10,821 bases of DNA from Chamaesiphon sp. (lineage in GTDB: Bacteria; Cyanobacteriota; Cyanobacteriia; Cyanobacteriales; Chamaesiphonaceae), in the NCBI GenBank assembly GCA_026786125.1, contig JAJAYU010000210.1, positions 1 through 10,821 of the forward strand, in the 5' to 3' direction. The translations under genes and the position numbers were made by a program. The notes under the pieces are model-generated. The model was not told the origin of the DNA. It did not search any database and saw nothing but the letters and a program-made list of their open reading frames with translations. Positions within the stretch are counted from its first letter, which is position 1. Each line of letters starts with the position of its first letter. Shown piece after piece: positions 1-5,846 of the stretch.

Positions 1-49
1 CAATCGCTCGATCGAGTTGAGTAGTCAGATATGCAATGGTAGAGTTCAT
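1..49 (-). CDS. Possible 5' end of a minus-strand gene, truncated by the window edge
   Basis: A reverse-strand ATG at 49-47 opens a frame of 16 codons that stays open to the window edge, reading MNSTIAYLTTQLDRAI. The composition looks coding (mixed polar residues, no low complexity). A gene here would be divergent from the MFS gene, making 50-248 a shared promoter region. Sixteen codons are too few to identify a family, and an open frame this short can occur by chance. No Shine-Dalgarno sequence is visible, which is not unusual in cyanobacteria. Confidence 0.27.
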   Translation of the reverse strand, partial: MNSTIAYLTTQLDRAI

Positions 50-248
50 GATCGAGCGTAGGACGAATTAGTACTTACTATTCACTATCCCCGATCTCCG
101 ATCGACTGTCCACTAGATCGACTGTCACACCCCACCAAACTTTTCGACCCATAAGTGAGTACAATCGCTACAGACGGTGGATGGTGGATGCAGTCCCCCC
201 GTCCCCCAGTCCCCTCATCCCCCGTACCCCCTTTCCCTAATTCAGCCT
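50..248. promoter_or_regulatory. Intergenic region upstream of the MFS gene
   Basis: No gene is seen here apart from the possible divergent start at 49. It holds an 11-bp direct repeat, GATCGACTGTC, at 100-110 and 116-126 (16-bp period). A -10-like TACAAT lies at 160-165 on the plus strand, with only a weak -35 candidate around 138-143. A C-rich repeat tract follows at 192-238. The region is AT/CGATCG mixed and is the likely promoter for the MFS-Uma2 pair. Promoter calls here are inference from short motifs only. Confidence 0.35.
192..238. repeat. C-rich STRR-type short tandem repeat
   Basis: This stretch is built of degenerate 7-8 bp units such as CCCCAGT, CCCTCAT and CCCCGTA, almost without G on the plus strand. 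It resembles the short tandemly repeated repetitive (STRR) heptamers known from cyanobacterial intergenic DNA (CCCCA(A/G)T class). It happens to be open in the frame of the MFS gene and encodes a Pro/Ser-rich stretch, which is why an in-frame ATG at 177 is not taken as the start. Confidence 0.7.
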
Positions 249-1505
249 ATGATACCTGCGAAAACCCCTACAGAGGCGAGTGGATTTAAGGCTCTGCTCA
301 AAAATAGACCATTTTTATTCTTATGGACGGGGCAAATTGTCTCGCAGATTGCCGATAAAGTGTTGTTGGTAATGTCAATTGCTTTATTAACTAGCTACAA
401 CGTTCCAATTAAATATGCCGCGTCTTCTAGCTCATATTTGATGCTTGCCACGACGATTCCGGCAATTTTATTTGGGGCAGCAGCGGGAATATTTGTTGAT
501 CGATATCCCAAGAAAAAGATCATGGTGTTTTCAGATGTTGTTCGTGGTATTCTAATTTTATCATTAACAATTTTACCGAAAGAATTTGTAACTCTACTGT
601 TAATTACTTTTATTATTTCGGTTGTAACCCAAGCATTTGCACCAGCAGAACAGTCAGCAATTCCTCTAGTAGTTAAGCCGGAGAATTTATTAACAGCAAA
701 TGCCTTATTTACCACCAGCACAATGGCTTCCCTGATTATCGGATTTGCGATTGGTGAACCACTCTTGACTGCTGCAACAAGTATTAGCAAAAATGGTTCG
801 CGAGAAGTCTTAGTCGCGATCCTCTATTTCATCGCCGCCGGACTAGGGCAGTTAGTTCGGGTACATGAAAATATTGATACTAGTAGACATGCTCAGATAA
901 TTAATCCTTGGAACGAATTGAAAATAGGTCTAAAATATCTCCGGAGTAACAAAATATTGTTAAATGCAATGGTGCAATTGGCTGTACTATTTTCGACGAT
1001 TGCGGCTCTGCCGATCCTATCGATTAAACTTACTGCCGAAGTAGGTCTAAAGCCAGAACAATTTGGATTTTTAGTTGCAGCAATGGGAATTGGACTAGTA
1101 ATTGGAGCTGGTATTTTAGGCCATTGGGGTAATCGTATTCAACAAAAATCTTTACCACTAATTGGCTTTGTCAGTATGAGTATTGTGCTAGCAATATTCA
1201 CATTTGTAAACAACTTGTTAATTGGCCTACTCTGTGCTGGCATTCTGGGATTGGGAGCATCATTAATTGCCGTACCGATACAAACCCTAATCCAAGAAAA
1301 AACACCAGAATCAATGCGTGGCAAAGTGTTTGGATTTCAGAATAATGCTGTTAATATTGCTGTAGCTATTCCCCTTATTATTACTGGTCCTGCTACTGAC
1401 AAATTCGGACTTCAACCAGTTTTGTGGGGCGTGAGTCTGATCGTGGTCATCGCTGGTATCTGGACGTGGAATAACAATCGTCATGTCTTGGAAGATGCTG
1501 TTTAA
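249..1505 (+). CDS. Major facilitator superfamily transporter (EntS/MFS_3-like)
   Basis: This is a 418-residue integral inner-membrane secondary transporter, probably an exporter driven by ion gradient; the substrate cannot be deduced. The start PFLFLWTGQ (residues 21-29), followed by regularly spaced hydrophobic helices to the C-terminus, gives roughly 11-12 membrane segments. A motif-A-like loop lies between helices 2 and 3 (GxxxGIFVDRYPKKK, residues 76-90), with a second weaker copy GHWGNR at 291-296. MRGKVFGF at 356-363 is typical of the MFS_3/enterobactin-exporter-like branch. Length is normal for the family. The ATG at 249 is preferred over the in-frame ATG at 177, because the 24 extra residues come from a Pro-rich STRR tract and precede the normal family N-terminus. 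The Uma2-family gene follows after 46 nt and may be cotranscribed. Confidence 0.88.
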   Translation: MIPAKTPTEASGFKALLKNRPFLFLWTGQIVSQIADKVLLVMSIALLTSYNVPIKYAASSSSYLMLATTIPAILFGAAAGIFVDRYPKKKIMVFSDVVRGILILSLTILPKEFVTLLLITFIISVVTQAFAPAEQSAIPLVVKPENLLTANALFTTSTMASLIIGFAIGEPLLTAATSISKNGSREVLVAILYFIAAGLGQLVRVHENIDTSRHAQIINPWNELKIGLKYLRSNKILLNAMVQLAVLFSTIAALPILSIKLTAEVGLKPEQFGFLVAAMGIGLVIGAGILGHWGNRIQQKSLPLIGFVSMSIVLAIFTFVNNLLIGLLCAGILGLGASLIAVPIQTLIQEKTPESMRGKVFGFQNNAVNIAVAIPLIITGPATDKFGLQPVLWGVSLIVVIAGIWTWNNNRHVLEDAV

Positions 1506-1551
1506 GATCGCCAAATGCTAGACTTCTCGATCAGGCTATGATAGTTAGTAC

Positions 1552-2142
1552 ATGCAGTCTCACTCATTTTCTAATATGATTGCCAATCGCCAGCCCGCTT
1601 ACATCACAGTTGAAGAATACCTAGCAGCAGAAGCCCGCAGCGAGATTAAGCACGAGTATCAAGATGGCTATGTCTATGCAATGGCTGGTGCTAGTGATGC
1701 TCATGTGACTATTAGCCTCAATTTAGCAACGATTTTAAAAAATCACTTGCGCGGTAGTAGTTGTCGGGCATATATGAGCGATATGCGAGTGAATTTGGCT
1801 ACTCGCAAGAGCTATTATTATCCTGATGTGATGGTGACGTGCAATCCTCTCGATCAAGAATTAACCCATTACAAGCAACATCCTTGTTTAATTATTGAAG
1901 TATTATCTACTAGTACGGAAGCCTTCGACAGAGGTGATAAATTTACTGACTATCAGCAAATGGAAAGTCTCCAAGAATACGTTTTGGTAAGTCAAACTAG
2001 ACAAAGAGTAGACTATTTCCAGCGTAGTTCTCAAGGGCTATGGGTATTGCAATCATATTATCGGGGCGATATCTTGCAGTTGGCTAGTATTAATTGCTCG
2101 ATTCCCGTAGTAGATATTTTTGAAGATGTATCATTGGTTTAG
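1552..2142 (+). CDS. Uma2 family (DUF820) PD-(D/E)XK-fold endonuclease-like protein
   Basis: This is a 196-residue soluble protein of the Uma2 family, which is strongly expanded in cyanobacteria. The family has a restriction-endonuclease-like fold, but its physiological role is largely unsettled. Family marks in order are ITVEEYL (18-24), HEYQDGYVYAMAGAS (34-48), H51 at the start of a long helix, YPDVMV (90-95) carrying Asp92, LIIEVLS (113-119) carrying Glu116, then GDKFTDY (128-134) with Lys130 and EYVLV (142-146). Asp92 and Glu116 are where the metal-binding acids of the fold are expected. The usual E-x-K is E-V-L here, as is common in this family, with Lys130 a possible substitute. An ATG at 1576 (residue 9) is an equally plausible start and fits the usual short leader better. 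No Shine-Dalgarno sequence is visible. No transposase or partner lies beside it. Confidence 0.9.
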   Translation: MQSHSFSNMIANRQPAYITVEEYLAAEARSEIKHEYQDGYVYAMAGASDAHVTISLNLATILKNHLRGSSCRAYMSDMRVNLATRKSYYYPDVMVTCNPLDQELTHYKQHPCLIIEVLSTSTEAFDRGDKFTDYQQMESLQEYVLVSQTRQRVDYFQRSSQGLWVLQSYYRGDILQLASINCSIPVVDIFEDVSLV

Positions 2143-2345
2143 CCATCAATACTTACAGATGCTTGTAACAATTATTTCTTAGCTCCTAGCAAAATGGCTG
2201 AGGTCGATCGAGATTCAAGCAGTTATATTTAGGACATGAAGGTTGGTTCCGCTAGTCAAATCAGCAACCGACGTTCAGAAGTATTCTTGTTAGTAGTGTT
2301 GCTCTAATTTGCACTCATTACGAAGGGAAATCGGGGTTTAAACTT
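2143..2345. other. Noncoding stretch with possible small RNA or 23-codon frame
   Basis: No recognisable gene is present. A plus-strand ATG at 2236, preceded by AGGA at 2231-2234, opens a 23-codon frame to a TAA at 2305-2307. Its product is basic in the middle and ends in a hydrophobic run (VFLLVVLL). A TATATT -10-like box lies at 2224-2229; if it is real, transcripts would start about at the ATG and end at the terminator at 2346-2385, giving a roughly 150-nt RNA. GGTTG/CAACC arms in about 2241-2271 could form a small hairpin. Alternatively, this is simply the 3' UTR of the Uma2 gene. Confidence 0.3.
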
Positions 2346-2385
2346 AAATGGCGATAATTAGCATTCTAATTATCGCCATTTTTTT
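2346..2385 (+). terminator. Strong rho-independent terminator between convergent genes
   Basis: A perfect 15-bp stem (AAATGGCGATAATTA at 2346-2360, complement at 2367-2381) encloses a 6-nt loop GCATTC. The plus strand then has T in every position from 2379 to 2385. The U-tract faces the plus strand, so it best terminates transcripts coming from the MFS-Uma2 side or from an RNA starting near 2236. On the minus strand the stem lies 6 nt beyond the glycosidase stop and is followed by TTTAAGTTT, so it may also work in reverse as a bidirectional terminator. Confidence 0.9.
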
Positions 2386-2391
2386 GCTAAA

Positions 2392-4377
2392 TTATGGTTG
2401 GATCGAGATCCCAATTGCATTGTGGACTCGTGCAGCTGTAGCTGAGGCTCGATCGACTAGTTGCCCGCCGAGGTATAAGCTGGTAGAGCTACCACCATCG
2501 AGATTGAGTGCGTCTGTGGTGCCCATTTGTTGCATCAGTTGAGCCATTTCTGCCAGAGTGGGGCCTTTACCGCCAGCGCGATTGTGGACGGCTACGAGGA
2601 TAATATTACCAGTCGAAGTGTTGGCGATCGCACTGCGGACGGCAGATTCTTTACTAAAGGCTGCGCCGAAGTTTTCACTTTTGGCATCGAGGACTATTCT
2701 ACCGGATTGGACTAACCACGGGCCAGCACCGAGAATCTGGGCATAGTTCTCAAATTCAGGTAGGGTAAGTTGCCTTTTGATCGTCAGGGTAGTACCGATG
2801 GGCAGACTAGACAAAGCTGGTTTTGCCTTTAATTCAGGTAAATACTCATTTGCTGAAGTGCCCCCCTTGAGATTTATGGCAGTTTGACTAGGGACAACAG
2901 TGATAACTTTAATACTCCCAAATAGCTCTGGTTGCCCCCGCAAAACTAGCAAATACCCATCGATCGGAATTGGCAACTTGATGCTGCCAGCGAGGTTTCC
3001 AGGCGTAATTTGGGTGACTTTATCTTGCTGGATGGTGACGATCGATTCATTAGCTTGAATTGGGGTATAAGTGCTACCCCATTCGCTGGTGTAGCGGCTC
3101 CATCCGGCTTGTGCATAAGCACTATTGAGTGCGAGGGTAGGTAGTTTTGCCCCTGTGGATGTATCGATCGTTTCTTGCATTTTGAGCCGAGAAATACCAA
3201 TTTTGCCACCATCGTTCCACCCAACCACACCACGATTTAAAATCGGACTAGACAACCATTGTCCGTCTCGTTTGATTGCGCCCAATGGCATCCGATTATT
3301 TCGATTGAAATAGCCACCATTAATTGCGGCGGCAACTTGGATGGGTGGGGCAAATTTAATCAGATGATTACTACCGACTAAATTTGGTTCTTGATTTGGT
3401 TCTTGGGATAAGATTGGTCTAAGTTTAATACTTTTTTGACGCGGATCGATTTCGAGATAACTAACAGGAAAATTACTTGCGACTAATCTGATCCACTTCT
3501 GCCTCCACTTCAATCCTGGTGCCCAATTTATCTCTCGATCGGGTATCATCTCAGAGCTGGAATTTATACTAACCTCCAGATGAGTTGATGATAATAATTT
3601 TGCCCTAGCTCGTTGTCCTTTGACGATCGGAAATTGGATGATTGTTTGGTTATTATTACTGGTGACTTTATATTCTAATTTCTGTGCGGTAGGATCGTCA
3701 TCTGGGTCAATATTAGCAGGATCAACGGTTGGGGGGACATTGAATTGAGCAAGTAAGGCTGGATCTGCGGTTGCTTCGATCGTTAGGTAGCCTTCTGTAG
3801 GAGTTTGGCTCAATTTCCAGGGCGTAGATCGATTCTCTTTCAGAGAGGCTTCGCCAGCGAGTGTGACGGCGATTTTACCGTTTTTAGGAGTAGTTTGACG
3901 CTGAACTTTGGTTACTCTAGTTGGTGGGGTATTGAGTTGGAGTTTGCTGCCAACTAGTTGCCATTGCCAACCGCTACTTTTCGCCAGATCGGTGATATCT
4001 AGATACCGATATTGCTTACTAAGTTTAGTCTTGAGATTAATTGGCGATCGTTGAGTAGCGTACCAATCGAGCGGTTGGGTTTGATAGTTACTATTACTAA
4101 ACAATTCTACGCCCATCTGTCGATCAAGTGCAGTATCACTAATGCCCAATCTTAGACTCTTTCCAACTTGCCACTGTCCCCAGGGAATAGTTAGAGTTTT
4201 ACCATTTAATAAGATTTCGGTACCTTGGCTGGTGAAGCTTTGATTAGTTAGAATACTTGACTGAATTGGTACAGATGATTTGAGGTCTGCGCGGGCAATT
4301 TTGACTGAATAGATGAATGGAGAAAGGGTTGCCGTAACAAAGGCAATAATGGTTAGATAAAACTTGAGATGATGCAT
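2392..4377 (-). CDS. Exported phosphodiester glycosidase family protein (NAGPA/DUF2233 domain)
   Basis: This is a 661-residue secreted or periplasmic protein. Residues 1-30 form a signal peptide (MHHLKFYLTII start, hydrophobic core, IARA before the probable cleavage). The C-terminal half, about 300-660, carries the marks of the phosphodiester glycosidase domain found in the mammalian uncovering enzyme NAGPA and in bacterial exopolysaccharide-associated proteins: INGGYFN (352-358), GAGPWLV (550-556), RSAIA (581-585) and ALNLDGGSSTSLYLGG (623-638). The N-terminal half is a beta-rich region with a Lys/Gln-rich segment that I cannot assign; LLNGKTLTIPW (56-66) faintly recalls copper-amine-oxidase-N-like stalk domains. 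The frame is open back to an ATG at 4527, but the extra 50 residues come from a palindromic repeat and would bury the signal peptide, so the ATG at 4377 is chosen. The substrate is unknown; a glycan or teichoic-like phosphodiester is only an analogy. Confidence 0.87.
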   Translation of the reverse strand: MHHLKFYLTIIAFVTATLSPFIYSVKIARADLKSSVPIQSSILTNQSFTSQGTEILLNGKTLTIPWGQWQVGKSLRLGISDTALDRQMGVELFSNSNYQTQPLDWYATQRSPINLKTKLSKQYRYLDITDLAKSSGWQWQLVGSKLQLNTPPTRVTKVQRQTTPKNGKIAVTLAGEASLKENRSTPWKLSQTPTEGYLTIEATADPALLAQFNVPPTVDPANIDPDDDPTAQKLEYKVTSNNNQTIIQFPIVKGQRARAKLLSSTHLEVSINSSSEMIPDREINWAPGLKWRQKWIRLVASNFPVSYLEIDPRQKSIKLRPILSQEPNQEPNLVGSNHLIKFAPPIQVAAAINGGYFNRNNRMPLGAIKRDGQWLSSPILNRGVVGWNDGGKIGISRLKMQETIDTSTGAKLPTLALNSAYAQAGWSRYTSEWGSTYTPIQANESIVTIQQDKVTQITPGNLAGSIKLPIPIDGYLLVLRGQPELFGSIKVITVVPSQTAINLKGGTSANEYLPELKAKPALSSLPIGTTLTIKRQLTLPEFENYAQILGAGPWLVQSGRIVLDAKSENFGAAFSKESAVRSAIANTSTGNIILVAVHNRAGGKGPTLAEMAQLMQQMGTTDALNLDGGSSTSLYLGGQLVDRASATAARVHNAIGISIQP

Positions 4378-4409
4378 AGTTAAAATATTTGGTAAAATGC
4401 AGAGATTAG

Positions 4410-4536
4410 TAGGTTGGGTTGCGCGTAGCAAAACCCAACTGACACGCTGAGCTGGGTTTGTTGGGTTGTCTCCTGACGGAGAGGCTATTGCTAAGGCAAA
4501 CGCTCCGCTAACGCCAACATTCTTCAACCCAATCTA
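4410..4536. repeat. MITE-like palindromic repeat element upstream of the glycosidase gene
   Basis: The 127-bp segment is bounded by near-perfect 12-bp terminal inverted repeats, TAGGTTGGGTTG at 4410-4421 and CAACCCAATCTA at 4525-4536 (11 of 12 complementary). Inside it, GTTGGGTT (4413-4420) pairs with AACCCAAC (4432-4439), further GGGTTTGTTGGGTT copies lie near 4455-4470, and TCTCC/GGAGA forms a small hairpin around a TGAC loop near 4472-4485. The right part resembles dispersed repeats of the GCTAACGCC type common in cyanobacterial intergenic DNA. There is no transposase gene. No clear target-site duplication is visible. It may carry or disrupt the glycosidase promoter. Confidence 0.6.
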
Positions 4537-4560
4537 TAGATCCTGCTGCCACATTCCTTG

Positions 4561-4601
4561 GGTACCCATTAAGGGCACCCCTACAGGTTAATGGTGTCGG
4601 G
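4561..4601. repeat. Hairpin-forming intergenic repeat cassette
   Basis: CCATTAA at 4566-4572 pairs with TTAATGG at 4588-4594 around a 15-nt loop. Flanking GGTACC-like and GGATACC arms may lengthen the structure imperfectly. The loop sequence, with its GGGCACCCCTACAGG core, looks like the dispersed 'GTAGGGGTGCCC' type of cyanobacterial repeat. It lies about 65 bp beyond the stop of the aldo/keto reductase gene and could act as a 3' stabilising or weak termination structure on the minus strand. No T-tract is present, so it is not called a terminator. Confidence 0.4.
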
Positions 4602-4666
4602 ATACCCTGGATTTATGCTTATTACTAATATTTTCATACTGATGCGAGATGTGAGGATTTGTTCCA

Positions 4667-5791
4667 CTAATCCCACAATCTTCTACCCTGACGAGTATGC
4701 AGCTTGTCATGTGCATCGGTTAAGAGCTGCGGAATATTCAATTCTTGTGGGCAACGGGGCAAACAATCACCACAATCATTACAACGATCTGCTTTCATCC
4801 CTGGAAACCAATGCCCAGCATTTTCAAACATTTGATAACGGTATTTTCCATAATCAGTCATATCGTAAGCAACCGCTAGATTTCGCAGTCTCAAGACTTC
4901 AGGGATATTGATCTGAGCGGGGCAAGGTAAACAGGCATAACATTGACTACAAAGATCTGTGTTGAGACTAGTTTGTAATTGTCGTTCTAGTCGATCGATT
5001 ATACCGATTTCAACATTAGTTAATGGATAATTAGCATTAGCTACATCCAACGATGGGTATAGCTCATCAGGATCAGCCGCACCGAGACTGAGGGTACTAA
5101 TTCGATCGTCTGCCAATAACCAGCGATAGTTAAAAGCTAGTGGTGTTAATGGTTGGCATAATTCGACTAAATTTGGCGGTGGGGTATAAAGTTTCCCCCC
5201 TTTATCCCCAGGAGAAATAATAAATATTCCCATGTCATATTTACAGGCAAGTTCGATCGCTGGAGCCAATCTTCGGTAGAAGTAATAATAATGGAGGTTG
5301 ATAAATTCAAATAATTTTGTCTCGATGGCGGCGAGAATCAGCTCCAAACTACCGTGAGTAGAAAACCCAACATGTCTAACCTTGCCAGACTCGATCGCAT
5401 CTGCAATCGCCGGATAGCAACCATCTGTTACCCAGTCTAGATGCTCCTGAGTATTAATCCCGTGAATGCCCAAGCAATCAATATAGTCAACTTGTAAACG
5501 ACTCAAAGATTCATCAATCCACTCCGCCATGATCGATCGATCGGGTGTGGGTGACAGCTTGGTTGTAATATACAATTGCGATCGATCTACTGGTAGTTCT
5601 CGTTGCAGAGCTAGCCCCAAGTAGGCTTCACTTTGTCCATAGCCTCTGGCTGTTTCAAGATGATTAATCCCTGACGAAACAGCTTGATGGATCGTTCGAT
5701 AAGCTGTCTCAGGATCGCTTAAACAGCGCATTGTCCCTAGAGAAAATGCAGAAAGGTTGAGATTAGTTTTGCCAAAACGTCGGTAATGCAA
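4667..5791 (-). CDS. Aldo/keto reductase with C-terminal 4Fe-4S ferredoxin-type motifs
   Basis: This is a 374-residue cytoplasmic oxidoreductase: an AKR (beta/alpha)8 barrel, about residues 1-265, followed by an iron-sulfur tail. Expected catalytic residues are visible: Tyr51 in ETARGYGQSE, Lys78 in TTKL and His110 in GIHGIN. The usual Asp of the tetrad is Glu46. The tail carries CSQCYACLPCP (Cys281, 284, 287, 290) and CNDCGDCLPRCP (Cys337, 340, 343, 347), enough ligands for two [4Fe-4S] clusters, so electron exchange with a redox partner is likely. The natural substrate is unknown. The start is taken as TTG at 5791-5789 (HYRRFGKTNL follows, matching the family N-terminus). The longer frame from TTG at 5830 runs through a heptad repeat. 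The gene lies 55 nt beyond the ABC permease and may be cotranscribed, although its function suggests no link. Confidence 0.88.
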   Translation of the reverse strand: MHYRRFGKTNLNLSAFSLGTMRCLSDPETAYRTIHQAVSSGINHLETARGYGQSEAYLGLALQRELPVDRSQLYITTKLSPTPDRSIMAEWIDESLSRLQVDYIDCLGIHGINTQEHLDWVTDGCYPAIADAIESGKVRHVGFSTHGSLELILAAIETKLFEFINLHYYYFYRRLAPAIELACKYDMGIFIISPGDKGGKLYTPPPNLVELCQPLTPLAFNYRWLLADDRISTLSLGAADPDELYPSLDVANANYPLTNVEIGIIDRLERQLQTSLNTDLCSQCYACLPCPAQINIPEVLRLRNLAVAYDMTDYGKYRYQMFENAGHWFPGMKADRCNDCGDCLPRCPQELNIPQLLTDAHDKLHTRQGRRLWD

Positions 5792-5796
5792 TTTAA

Positions 5797-5824
5797 GTGG
5801 ATAGTGGATAGTGAATAGTGGATC
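5797..5824. repeat. Four tandem heptads GTGGATA
   Basis: Four successive 7-bp units occur on the plus strand: GTGGATA (5797), GTGGATA (5804), GTGAATA (5811) and GTGGATC (5818). On the minus strand they read as CTATCCA-type units immediately before the reductase coding start. A related ACTATTCACTATCC string occurs at about 79-92, so the unit is dispersed. Being a heptad, the array shifts phase with each unit gained or lost, so its copy number could change the spacing, or the frame, between any upstream start and the reductase. Confidence 0.7.
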
Positions 5825-5846
5825 GTGCAATCCACTTTCAGTTCAA

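Noticed and set aside
395..790. Minus-strand open frame of 131 codons
   Set aside because: It is antisense to the MFS transporter helices and has no independent support.
1552..2142. Uma2-family gene as a transposon or defence-island marker
   Set aside because: The family is scattered in many copies through cyanobacterial genomes, and no transposase, methylase or other defence gene stands beside it here.
4378..4527. Upstream extension of the glycosidase frame to an ATG at 4527
   Set aside because: The added residues are encoded by a palindromic repeat and would place a clear signal peptide 50 residues inside the protein.
4410..4601. CRISPR array or tRNA/attachment site in the repeat-rich gap
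   Set aside because: Repeats are inverted and of unequal spacing rather than regularly spaced direct repeats, and no tRNA cloverleaf or integrase gene is seen.
4591..4911. Plus-strand open frame of 106 codons
   Set aside because: It mostly overlaps the iron-sulfur tail of the aldo/keto reductase on the opposite strand, whose Cys motifs are unmistakable; the product is His/Asn-rich without family features.
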